Positions 37,334 through 46,600 of a stretch of 64,000 nucleotides of DNA are shown in pieces. The notes beneath the pieces were generated by a model, which was given only the letters and a program-made list of their open reading frames with translations, was not told the DNA's origin and did no database searches. Location of the stretch: assembly GCA_023458555.1 (NCBI GenBank), contig JAEWYS010000005.1, positions 62,001-126,000 on the forward strand. Direction: 5' to 3'. Source of the stretch: Bacteroidota bacterium. GTDB taxonomy: Bacteria; Bacteroidota; Bacteroidia; Cytophagales; Cytophagaceae. Each line of letters opens with the position of its first letter. The stretch's first letter is position 1. Position numbers and translations under genes: made by a program.

Positions 37334-38143
37334 ATGAGAAGCATTATAAAGGCTAAAAGTAATATTGAATATTACAAGATCGCATGCCGGATTATCGAAA
37401 AATATATTCCATCACAACAGCTATCACCGGAAGACATAGACAGTCTGATAAACTACCCTCAGTTCAGATCACTTGCCGCCTGGGCTCCCAGTATCGTTTG
37501 CATAATTGATATTACCAGTAAAAAATATGTATACGTAAGTGACAATATCCAAAATATGCTTGGATATCATCCCAACGAATTTTACCATAGTGGTTTCGTA
37601 AAAACTGTGTCTCTGTTTCCGGAACATCAGCTCCATATCGTTTTGGAGCACATATTCCCCTTAATGTTTGATACAATAGATCAATACAGCAGACTTCAGA
37701 GAGCAGAAGATATAAAAATATCGTATTGTACCCTGTTCAATCATAAAGACGGAACTACACGCTGGTATCTTCACCAGATCACCGTTTTGAATTGCAGCAG
37801 ATCAGGTAATCCTCAGCTTATACTAAAGCAGGTAACCGAAATTCACGATTTTAAACAGGACGATTCCATTATTATGACTATTTCCTTAAAAGATAACCGG
37901 GGTGTGTATCAGAATATCATTAAGAAGAGATTCGATTACGAGCATATATATAACCCCTTGTCCCACAGAGAGCGGGAAATAATCAACCTGATGAGCCAGG
38001 GATATTCAAGTAAAGAAATTGCCGAAACATTATTTATAAGTGATCATACTGTATACAAGCATAGAAAAAACATGCTTCAAAAAATGAATGTCAGGCGTTC
38101 AGGAGAATTACTGAAAAAAGCCATGAGCATCGGAATTATTTAA
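37334..38143 (+). CDS. PAS domain LuxR-type transcriptional regulator
   Basis: 269 residues. A PAS-like sensor domain at about 45-170 (WAPSIVCIIDITSKKYVYVSDNIQNMLGYHPNEF... YCTLFNHKDGTTRWYLHQ) is followed by a LuxR/GerE helix-turn-helix at about 205-265 (SHREREIINLMSQGYSSKEIAETLFISDHTVYKHRKNML). A cytoplasmic one-component regulator; neither ligand nor target is evident. It follows a terminator, so it has its own promoter, and it is the last gene before the accessory island. Confidence 0.88.
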   Translation: MRSIIKAKSNIEYYKIACRIIEKYIPSQQLSPEDIDSLINYPQFRSLAAWAPSIVCIIDITSKKYVYVSDNIQNMLGYHPNEFYHSGFVKTVSLFPEHQLHIVLEHIFPLMFDTIDQYSRLQRAEDIKISYCTLFNHKDGTTRWYLHQITVLNCSRSGNPQLILKQVTEIHDFKQDDSIIMTISLKDNRGVYQNIIKKRFDYEHIYNPLSHREREIINLMSQGYSSKEIAETLFISDHTVYKHRKNMLQKMNVRRSGELLKKAMSIGII

Positions 38144-38322
38144 AATGGATGTATTGGCAGAAAAAACCGGTAATTCTGTATTAATACTTTTGATAATGAT
38201 AAGATTGAAAATTTTCTTCTTACTTATAATATGATTGTTATTTCCTGCGAAATGCATTAAGCTGGTCGAAATACCAACCCAAATTGAATTTTATCTATTG
38301 TTTCAACCTTACGGAAAAACCT

Positions 38323-38449
38323 CCGATCGCTCGCTTTTAGCGAGTGATGAGTATTAATAAGGCCTCCGGCTGTTGTCTGCTGTCGGTTAAAAGATTGGCC
38401 GGAGGTCACAGGGATAGTAATCACTCGGGGAACCCTGGCGATTGGGGAG
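38323..38449 (+). repeat. 127-nt structured repeat, unit 1
   Basis: Aligns without gaps to 38546-38672 (constant offset 223). It begins with an 8-bp stem (arms 38329-38336 and 38340-38347), continues GATGAGTATT..TAAGGCCTCC, has a second pairing GGCCTCCGGC / GCCGGAGGTC, and ends GGCGATTGGGGAG. Unlike unit 2, the first stem is built from CGCTCGCT / AGCGAGTG, yet it folds the same way. It lies in the non-coding stretch at the left edge of the restriction island. Confidence 0.8.
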
Positions 38450-38492
38450 GCAAAAAGTTACAAATACAGGTGGGTATTTGTAACTTTTTGCC
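38449..38492. repeat. Perfect 19-bp foldback directly after repeat unit 1
   Basis: Left arm GGCAAAAAGTTACAAATAC (38449-38467), loop AGGTGG, complementary right arm 38474-38492. It begins on the last base of repeat unit 1. No gene ends close enough upstream for an obvious terminator role (the regulator gene stops at 38143), though the second arm is followed by a TTTT. Confidence 0.8.
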
Positions 38493-38545
38493 TTTTATAT
38501 CCTGTAAGTCACCCGAAACTATAAATGCCTTTACATAAGTTACTT

Positions 38546-38672
38546 TCTGTCGTTCCGCCCTGCGGAATGATGAGTATTGCTAAGGCCTCCTGCCGTTGTT
38601 TGCTGTCAGTGGAATGGTTGGCCGGAGGCCACAGGGATAGTGATCGCGCGGGGAACTCGGGCGATTGGGGAG
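38546..38672 (+). repeat. 127-nt structured repeat, unit 2
   Basis: Second copy of the element at 38323. First stem CGTTCCGC / GCGGAATG pairs at the same eight positions as in unit 1, with four pairs changed on both sides. The body with TGAGTATT, AAGGCCTCC, TTGGCCGGAGG, CACAGGGATAGT and GCGATTGGGGAG is nearly identical. It too is followed by an inverted repeat (GGAGAATAT 38669-38677, ATATTCTCC 38715-38723). Confidence 0.8.
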
Positions 38673-38822
38673 AATATTGACTAACAAATTAATAATGTGG
38701 TAAAAAATACTCTGATATTCTCCTTGTAAATTATGGATTCTAAAAATCGCTCCTTTCTTTTCCTTTCTTTTTCTAATTTTAGCTCTGCATTGACAATTCA
38801 TAATATAAATCTCTATGTTTAG

Positions 38823-38945
38823 CAGATTGAGCATGGTGAACAGAAGGTGAAGCCTGAACAGGTAATTGATTTAGTCAAAGACGAGCCACAGGCAGGTGAA
38901 GCATTAAAAACAGCATTGAAAGAGATAAAGAAAGATGAGCATTAA
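38823..38945 (+). pseudogene. C-terminal remnant of a small gene upstream of hsdM
   Basis: Immediately after an in-frame TAG (38820-38822) the frame encodes about 40 residues, QIEHGEQKVKPEQVIDLVKD and on to KTALKEIKKDEH, and stops at 38943-38945, overlapping the hsdM start (38935) by 11 nt as in an operon. There is no start codon, and the upstream sequence is non-coding. It resembles the tail of the small helix-turn-helix type protein that often precedes hsdM in Bacteroidota; that identification is an inference. The 5' part appears to have been lost at the island edge. Confidence 0.6.
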
Positions 38946-41003
38946 TATCCTCAAATACGAATCAGACGTTTGGCGCACAGCCGATTTATTGATTGGTGCA
39001 GGAATCAAACAGAGTGATTTCCCAAAATACATGATGCCCTATTTCGCACTTCTTATGGTGGAAAGTAGGTTAATCAGGGAAGCAAAAAGGTTGGAAGAGG
39101 AAATAGGCAAAGACAATATGGATGATTTCGTAGAGATGTTCCAGCTGGAAGGGTTGGGATATAACGACTACCTCATCCGACAGGGCAAAACGCTCAAAGA
39201 CATTTGCAAAAATGACAAGAACTACGATAGCGATTTTCAACTTTACTTAGAGGCTTTTGACGCTGAAACCCGCTATCTATTAGGTGTGAATAAGGGGCCA
39301 GAAGAAGAAAAGTTCCTCGACATTTCAGGGGTAAGCGGTCAGCTTAAAAAGAAGCGTATCTTGTTTGAAACGCTAAAGGCGTGGAGTGAAATTGATCTTA
39401 CCCCATTCAACAACTCTGAAATCACCACCCTTGAAGAACACATCAAACGCAAGTGGGCTGATATTTCAGCAGAAACCGCAGGGGAACAGTACACTCCTGA
39501 CGACATCATTTCGCTGATTTCCGAACTCATTGCCTCCAAGATTGAAGACAATGGCAAGTTCCTCACCATCTATGACCCTACCTGCGGAGGTGGCAACTTA
39601 CTTTTTGGTGTAGAGGATAAAATCAAAGAGAAGTTCAAACGCCCTACCAAGACATTCGGTGAAGACTGGAGCGATAGCCTTTACGCTTTGGCTAAGATTG
39701 AAAGCCGTTTTAGGGCTGATTCCGAAATCAAATATGGCAACACCCTCACCAACATTTCTTTCATCGAGAAACGCTTTGATGTAGTGGTAGCTAACCCACC
39801 TTACGGTGTGGATTGGAAAGGCTACCAAAAAGACATTCAAAACGATACTACCGAGCGATTTGTAGCCCTGCCTTCTATCTCAGACGGGCAGTTCCTTTTC
39901 ACGCAGCATATTTTGTATCAGTTAGCCAATGACGGCCTATCTGTTGTCGTTCACAATGGCTCTACGTTGTTTAGTGGTGATGCAGGAAGCGGTGAAAGCA
40001 CCATCCGCAAACACTTCTTTGATAATGATTGGGTGGAAGCCATTATTCAAATGCCTACGGATGAATTTTTCAACACGGGTATTTACACTTACCTATGGGT
40101 ATTCAACAAGAACAAACCAGCCGACCGCAGAGACAAAGTAATCCTGATCAATGCGAGTGAGCTTTATGAACCGCTCAAGAAAAGCAAGGGTAAGAAGCGC
40201 AAGCAAATGACCCCTGATAACAGAGCTGAGATTGTAAAAGCCTTCACCGAGTTTCAGGACAATGCTTTTTGCAAGGTATTCGACAAATGGTATTTCTATT
40301 ACAACCGCCAAAGCATTATGCTTACTAATGTGGATGTAAACGGCAGATTCCTTGAAATGCCCATGAAGGAAAACCGAGCAGGTGAAACAGTAGAAGAAAA
40401 ATCTATCAAACTCGACCCCATTAAGATTCTGGTACAATCGGACACTGAGCCTGTCGAAGTGGACAATTTTGAAATCACCGACTTTGATAAAGCCAAATAC
40501 AAGTCATTAGAAGTAAGATTCAATGAGGAGGTAAAACCCAACATGGCAGCCCTGGACTACAAGGAGCAGCAACTCAAAGTAGTGACCAGGAAAGCCACTT
40601 ACTGGTATGATGAAGACAAAGAAACCATCATAGAAGAAACAGGAGGCAAACAAACCGAATTGGGTTGTGGCAAATCGTTATCAAAGCAGCTTACAAGAAA
40701 CCCACCAAGTCCAAAAGGGCTTGCATAGCCATTACGGTTGAGCTCACTAAAGACTTGCAAAAGGATTATGAAATTATTCCCTATTCACCGGATGAAACCG
40801 AAAATCAGCAATGGATTTCAGATTTCATGGCCAAGTATGTGACCAAGCCTTTTGAGTATTTGGACAATGTGATTGGTGTGGAATTGAATTTCAATAAAAT
40901 ATTTTACGTCCCTGAGGAACTTCGTAAAGTTTCATCAATTTCCAGAGAGCTACAGGATTTGGAGAGTGAATTACAAACCCTTGAATCCGATTTAAAAATA
41001 TGA
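38935..41003 (+). pseudogene. hsdM: Type I restriction-modification DNA methyltransferase HsdM, interrupted by a one-base frameshift
   Basis: Frame 1 runs 38935-40728 and includes the HsdM N-terminal helices, methyltransferase motif I DPTCGGGNLLFG and catalytic motif NPPYG (about residues 220 and 287). At 40672-40674 the sequence ...GGC AAA TCG TTA breaks away into about 18 odd residues and a stop. The downstream frame (to 41003) continues the protein exactly: IVIKAAYKKPTKSK... PFEYLDNVIGVELNFNKIFY... SELQTLESDL. One extra A in the AAA run would restore a single chain of about 689 residues (GCGKIVIKAAY). This is either a real mutation, a phase switch or a base-calling error. The enzyme would methylate host DNA with HsdS. 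The stop overlaps the hsdS start (ATGA). Confidence 0.9.
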
Positions 41004-42253
41004 ATCGAATAGTTGCCATAGAGCCTGAAAAATATTGGTTTTCAGTTCTTCCTTCCAGTTGGCAGACAGGGAGGATAAAAGACGTGTATAATCAAATTTC
41101 AAATATTGGTTCCAATTTAGATGAAGGTGCATATATCCCCTTAGAGAATTTAGAATCCTTCACAGGCAAATTGAATCAAAGGGTTAATAATGAAAATAAT
41201 GAAACAACTAATCTATTCCGCACTGGAGATATTCTACTGAACAAATTACGTCCCTATTTAGCCAAAATTCACCTTGCTGAATTTAATGGAGGTGTGAGCG
41301 GTGAAGTTATTGTTCTAAGAAATTCTACAATTTGGAAGAGAAATACATCCAACAAATATTTCTTTTATCGCTTTCTTTCCTCAACCTTTATCGACAAGAT
41401 AAACTCAATGAGTGAAGGCGTGAAAATGCCAAGAACAAATCCTTCAAAAATACTCGCTCTTGATATAGCTATCCCTTCATTAGAAGAACAAACCGCCATA
41501 GCTGAATACCTCGACACCAAGACCCAAGCTATTGATAAGAAAGTAAGCCTATTGGAAAAGAAAGTAGGCTACTATCTGGAGCTGCGAAAAAGCCTAATCA
41601 ATGAAACGGTTACAAAGGGGCTGGATAAGAATGTAAAACTCAAAGACAGTGGTATTGACTGGATTGGGAAAATACCGAAGCATTGGGAAGTGAAGAGAGG
41701 GAAAGATTTCTTTAAGGAAATAAGTAGAAAAAATCGCCCTGATTTGCCCTTGCTTGCCGCATCTCAAAAACAGGGTGTTGTTTTGAAATCCATGCTTGAA
41801 AATAGAAGTATGGAGGCTCAAAAGAGCTTTGAGATATTTAAATGGGTAAAGCCTAAAGATTTTGTGATTAGCCTAAGATCATTTGAAGGAGGGATTGAAA
41901 CAGCATTTTATGAAGGAATAATTAGCCCTGCATATACAGTTTTTAACTTTCGAGCAAATGGGAATATTACTTCTTACTTTACTCACTTGTTTAAATCAGT
42001 ACGTTTTATTGATTTTTTACAATCAAGTATTACGGGCATACGTGATGGCCAATCAGTCAAATTCATAGAGTTGGAAAGAGCATTTTTTGCAGTCCCACCC
42101 GTTTCAGAACAAGAACAAATCGCCGATTACTTAGCAGAAAAAACCTCCAAAATCGACCAAATCATCACCAACATTCAAACCCAGATAGCCACCCTCAAAG
42201 AGCTTCGCAAAACGCTCGTCAATGATGTGGTAACGGGCAAAATCAAGGTCTGA
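41000..42253 (+). CDS. hsdS: Type I restriction-modification specificity subunit HsdS
   Basis: 417 residues with the standard two-half layout: target recognition domain 1 (about 5-150), conserved helix (PSLEEQTAIAEYLDTKTQAIDKKVSLLEKK), TRD2 (about 215-370) introduced by DSGIDWIGKIPKHWEVKRGK, and a terminal conserved helix (SEQEQIADYLAEKTSKIDQIITNI) ending VVTGKIKV. It selects the bipartite target for HsdM and HsdR. It overlaps the hsdM stop by 4 nt. Its own TGA is part of a 14-bp sequence that recurs in inverted form after the next gene. Confidence 0.95.
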   Translation: MNRIVAIEPEKYWFSVLPSSWQTGRIKDVYNQISNIGSNLDEGAYIPLENLESFTGKLNQRVNNENNETTNLFRTGDILLNKLRPYLAKIHLAEFNGGVSGEVIVLRNSTIWKRNTSNKYFFYRFLSSTFIDKINSMSEGVKMPRTNPSKILALDIAIPSLEEQTAIAEYLDTKTQAIDKKVSLLEKKVGYYLELRKSLINETVTKGLDKNVKLKDSGIDWIGKIPKHWEVKRGKDFFKEISRKNRPDLPLLAASQKQGVVLKSMLENRSMEAQKSFEIFKWVKPKDFVISLRSFEGGIETAFYEGIISPAYTVFNFRANGNITSYFTHLFKSVRFIDFLQSSITGIRDGQSVKFIELERAFFAVPPVSEQEQIADYLAEKTSKIDQIITNIQTQIATLKELRKTLVNDVVTGKIKV

Positions 42254-42264
42254 ACTATGATTTT
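42251..42264 (+). repeat. Left 14-bp inverted repeat of the GxxExxY cassette
   Basis: TGAACTATGATTTT is the exact reverse complement of AAAATCATAGTTCA at 42774-42787; another copy of the right-hand form is at 42357-42370. The first three bases are the hsdS stop codon. Confidence 0.7.
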
Positions 42265-42317
42265 AAGGATGAAATGAAAACTATGATTATTATTATGAAC
42301 TGCCAAAATCACCCGGA

Positions 42318-42378
42318 ATGAAACCTGAAAATCAAAGTCCATCAAGTAATCAGAACAAAATCATAGTTCAAGACAAAT
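42318..42378 (+). repeat. Direct repeat A overlapping the start of the GxxExxY gene
   Basis: This ~61-nt stretch matches 42732-42794 with small gaps: both run ATGAAACC.., GTCCATCA.G, AAAATCATAGTTCA and then GACAAAT. In copy A the ATG is the annotated start of the gene; in copy B the same ATG encodes a Met eight residues from its C-terminus. Confidence 0.65.
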
Positions 42379-42755
42379 ATCCCCTGTCGGAGCTTACCGG
42401 AAAAATTATCGGGTGTGCAATGGAAGTACACAGCATTTTAGGCAATGGTTTTCAGGAAGTGATTTATCAGCGAGCCTTAGCTAAGGAAATGAGTTTGCAG
42501 GGTTTGCCTTATTCAAGGGAGCATGAAATGAGCATCTTTTATAAAGGAGATGATATTGGTACAAGACGGGTAGATTTCTTTGTAGAAGGCTTGGTAATGG
42601 TGGAAATAAAGGCGGTAATTCAATTGGAAGATGTGCATCTGGCTCAGGCGATCAACTATCTGGAAGCGTACGGACTGGATATTGGTCTGCTCATCAATTT
42701 TGGCAGCAGAAGCCTGCAGTTTAAACGAGTGATGAAACCCGGAAAGAAATCATAG
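42318..42755 (+). CDS. GxxExxY protein (PD-(D/E)xK-like)
   Basis: 145 residues. The defining motif is GNGFQEVIY (G-x-x-E-x-x-Y), preceded by KIIGCAMEVHSIL, and followed by VDFFVEGLVMVEIKAV, whose D...E-x-K is the nuclease-like PDDEXK_3 motif, and GLLINFGSRSLQFKRV. The biochemical function of this family is not established. The gene sits between hsdS and dinD. Its first ~20 codons lie inside a repeat that recurs at its own 3' end, so they may not be ancestral coding sequence, and the core domain starts at about PLSELTGKI. Confidence 0.88.
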   Translation: MKPENQSPSSNQNKIIVQDKYPLSELTGKIIGCAMEVHSILGNGFQEVIYQRALAKEMSLQGLPYSREHEMSIFYKGDDIGTRRVDFFVEGLVMVEIKAVIQLEDVHLAQAINYLEAYGLDIGLLINFGSRSLQFKRVMKPGKKS

Positions 42756-42794
42756 TCCATCAGGAAATCATGAAAAATCATAGTTCAGACAAAT
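42732..42794 (+). repeat. Direct repeat B spanning the end of the GxxExxY gene and the spacer before dinD
   Basis: Imperfect copy of 42318-42378, ending in GACAAAT just where the dinD start codon (42793) begins. It contains the right-hand 14-bp inverted repeat (42774-42787). Confidence 0.65.
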
Positions 42795-43647
42795 GAAAAC
42801 AGAAATAATATCCTCCCTCACCAAAACTTTTGAAGACTATGCCAATGCTACGGAAACAGGTGTAGAATTTTGGCTGGCAAGAGACCTGCAACACCTTTTA
42901 GGCTATTCCAAATGGGATAACTTCTTAAAAGTATTGAACAAGGCGAAAACAGCCTGCGAAACAAGCGGGAACGATATTGACGACCATTTTGCTGAGGTCG
43001 GGAAAATGGTCACCCTCGGTTCCGGCTCACAAAGGGAAGTGCAGGATTTCATGCTCACAAGATATGCCTGTTACCTGATTGCCCAAAATGGTGACCCTAA
43101 AAAAGAAGCCATTGCCTTTGCGCAAAACTACTTTGCCGTCCAGACCCGTAAACTGGAACTCATCGAGCAACGGATAAAAGATTGGGAAAGACTGCAAGCC
43201 CGTACTAAACTATCCTTGTCTGAAAAGGAACTCAGCGGCCTCATCTTTGAGCAAACCGGAAGCGATAAGAACTTTGCCATCATCAGAAGCAAAGGGGATG
43301 CAGCCCTGTTTGGCGGCAAAACTACCCAGCAGATGAAAACCCGTTTGGGTGTACCTGACAACAGACCTTTGGCTGATTTCCTTCCCACCATTACCATAAA
43401 GGCCAAAGACTTTGCAACGGAGATTACCATTTTCAACACCAAAGACAAGGGTTTGAATACCGAAGGCAAAATCTCTCAGGAACATATTACGAATAACAAG
43501 TCGGTTCGGAAAATACTATTGGAAAGGGAAATTATTCCTGAAAGCCTACCTGCCGAAGAAGACATCAAAAAACTGGAACGCAGGGTAAAATCTGAGGAAA
43601 AGAAATTGGGCAAAGGTCCAAAAGGATTGAATAGTAAAAAGAAATAG
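42793..43647 (+). CDS. dinD: DinD-like DNA damage-inducible protein D
   Basis: 284 residues. N-terminal BRO-N-like domain (FWLARDLQHLLGYSKWDNFLKVLNKAK), then EVQDFMLTRYACYLIAQNGDPKK and YFAVQTRKLE, and a C-terminal part with RSKGDAALFGG and KDFATEITIFNT plus a Lys-rich tail. This is the arrangement of E. coli DinD, which is SOS-induced and reported to act on RecA filaments. dinD genes are often found inside type I restriction operons, as here (37 nt after the GxxExxY gene, 4 nt before hsdR). No LexA box was identified. Confidence 0.9.
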   Translation: MKTEIISSLTKTFEDYANATETGVEFWLARDLQHLLGYSKWDNFLKVLNKAKTACETSGNDIDDHFAEVGKMVTLGSGSQREVQDFMLTRYACYLIAQNGDPKKEAIAFAQNYFAVQTRKLELIEQRIKDWERLQARTKLSLSEKELSGLIFEQTGSDKNFAIIRSKGDAALFGGKTTQQMKTRLGVPDNRPLADFLPTITIKAKDFATEITIFNTKDKGLNTEGKISQEHITNNKSVRKILLEREIIPESLPAEEDIKKLERRVKSEEKKLGKGPKGLNSKKK

Positions 43648-43651
43648 TCCA

Positions 43652-46600
43652 ATGAAAGAGTTAGACTTACAGGATAAATACCTCATCAACTTCCTTTGCG
43701 AAAGACCTGACGGCCTTCGCTTCAAGGAAGCCAAGGCTAACACTGTTTCGCCTCAATTCTTCATTATCGAGGATTTGAAACATTTCATTTCGGAAACCGA
43801 ACTGAACAAAAGCAACTACAAAAAATTGCTCAAGAAGTTCCCAGGCGAAAAAGACCTCCTAAACGCTTTTACCCTGTTTCTGGACGAGAAGATAAAATCA
43901 TCCATGAACATGGCTGTTTTCATCAATACCAATAAGTCAGTAACCTTTGAAGGCGTTAAGCTGCATTTGTTCTATCCAAGCGGTAGCGAGTTTGAGGAAG
44001 ACAAGTTGTTTGAGCAAAACATCTTTTCGGTAGTTCAGGAGCTTCCGTATTCCTTCAAGTATGAAGGCAAACAACATTTTTCCTTCCGTCCTGATTTGTC
44101 TTTTTTCCTCAATGGTATCTTCTTAGGATATAGCGAACTCAAGAGCAATTGGAACAACCAGACTTCCATGAAGAACGGCAGAATGAAAGTAGTGAAAGAC
44201 TACCTCAATGCCGTTCAGGAATACCTCACCATTGCCGATAAAAACGACCTTTCGCAAACCATCCGGAAAGACTTTCTCAAGATCTTTGAAAAGGCCATTC
44301 ACATCACCTCTACAGATATTGCCGAAACCTATGTCATCCGCAATATTTCCAACCATTTTGATGAAATCAAAAACACGGTAGTGAATGGAAGCTATGATTT
44401 TGAAGCTTACGAAAAGAAAGTGTTAAAAGACTTCAAGCCATATCCACTCAAAAACCGTGAAGGTTCTAAAACGGAACGTTTTGAAGAGGTTTTCAAAGCC
44501 CTGTACGATAAGAAGATGATAGAGAAAGAAATCCTCTATTACAACTTCATAGAACGGGAACTGATAAAGAAAGAAGGCAGCAAAACCAAAGAATACAAGC
44601 ACAATGATGGTAGGCTGATAAGCCCAAGACCCAAACAGAAATTCGGTACAGATAAAATCTTGGCCAAAATCAATGAGTTTCTGGAGCATGAAGATGAGCC
44701 TGACTACTTCATTAAAAAACTAGAAGCAGAGCTAAGAGCCAAAGGCATAGGCGAAGGACAGATAAAAGAGCTGATTGCCAAAAGGCAGAAATACCAAAAC
44801 AACAAAACCGTGTATTCCCTCCTGATGCAGTACGCAGCAGGATTCGGGAAAAGTAACATCATTGGCTGGACAGCACTCCAACTCAAAGACCTTCGCAAAG
44901 AGGGTGCGTATGTCTATGACAAAGTGATGTTGGTAGTAGACAGGTTGCAGCTCCGGGATCAGTTGGATTCCAAACTGCACAACATGAATATTCAGAAAGG
45001 AATGTTCATTGAGGCTACCGACAAGAAAAGTTTCATCACAGCCCTCAGCAGTGACAAACGCATTGTGGTTGTCAACCTGCAAAAGTTCACTTCGGTAGAT
45101 AATATTCTGGATGCTTCAGTAGTGAAGAAGCTATCCAAAATGAGAATTGCATTTCTGATTGACGAGATCCACAGAAGCAACAGCGGTGTGCAGCATGAAG
45201 AAATGATAAGCGTATTTGACGAGCTGCAAAGCAGCTTCGACCAAAGCAAGGATTATCAACAGCAGCAAACCAAAAAGAACCTCATCGTAGGTTTCACAGC
45301 TACTCCAAGCGACCACACCTTAGCCCGTTTTGGAGAGTTCAACAAGTATGCGGAATCAGAAAAAATCTGGATTCCATTCGACAGCTACACCATGCGGGAA
45401 GCTATTGAAGACGGCTATATCCTGAACCCTATCAAAGGGATTGTGCCTGTTTCGGCAAAGATGTATTTCGAGATACCAGACAATGAACTGGAAGGATTTG
45501 AAGGGGATTTGGGTTACGGCTTTGAGGAAATACCGGATGATACAGATACGGGCATAGATGAATACGGAAAGAAATATGCCATCCGTAAAAAGAAAATCTA
45601 TCTCAATACACAGCGTATTGAAGCCATATCCAAATTCATTGTAGAGCGACTGGTAAGTTCCGTTTACCACAATATCAGAGGTTCAGCCAAAGCAATGTTG
45701 GCCGTTTCTTCCATTCCGGCAGCTATCAAGTACAAAGGCTTTATTGAAAAGTACTTTGCTGAAATTGTCAAGGAGAAGAAATACGAACGCTTTGAGGAAG
45801 CTCCAATCTATATTGTTTATTCAGACAGTCAGGAACACAGAAGCGCAAGCGGCTTGAATGGTGGTTTGAGTGAAGAAAAAGTCCTTCAAAACTTCGCTAT
45901 CAAAAAGAATGGGTTGATTATCGTGGTTGATAAGCTGCAAACAGGGTTTGATGAACCTAAATTACACACCCTCTTTTTGGATAAGGAAATCAGGGGCATC
46001 AATGCCATTCAAACGATTTCAAGGGTCAACAGAATCGCCAAGTATAAGAATGACTGTAAGATTATTGATTTCTCCTACAAGAATGTCAATGTAAAAAATA
46101 TCAAAGCAGCCTTTGAGCATTTCAGTAACGTAGTAGTATCTGATTTTGACCCATTGGGTGATGAAGAAAAGTTGGCAGACCTGTACAAAGAATTGAATAC
46201 GCATTCCGTATTCAAAACCCATTTTCCAAAGTTCAGAGAATACCACACCACAAACCCTGACGTTTCCGTTATTGTAGTTCTTGAAGATGCACTGGACGAG
46301 TACATCCGTAATCAGAAAGACGAATCCAAAAAGCTCAAGGAAAAGGTATTGGGTTATTTCAAAATCCTCAATCTCATTGAGTTTGTCATCGACTTAGACC
46401 CTAAGTATAGCGAGAAGTTATTGCTGGACTTCTGGCGTAAATACAACATGCTTTATAATCAAATCAACAAGCAGGATGAGATTATTGATGATGTTGAAAT
46501 CTATTTTGATAACCGAATAGGTATTGTTGCACCAAAAGAATATAATACCAAACCTGTTAAGTCGGTAGTTAAAGACCCTGGCAATAATTATGGGGGGCAA

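Noticed and set aside
38323..38672. Repeat pair read as a short CRISPR array
   Set aside because: Only two long units of 127 nt with a 96-nt gap, no short direct repeats or cas genes.
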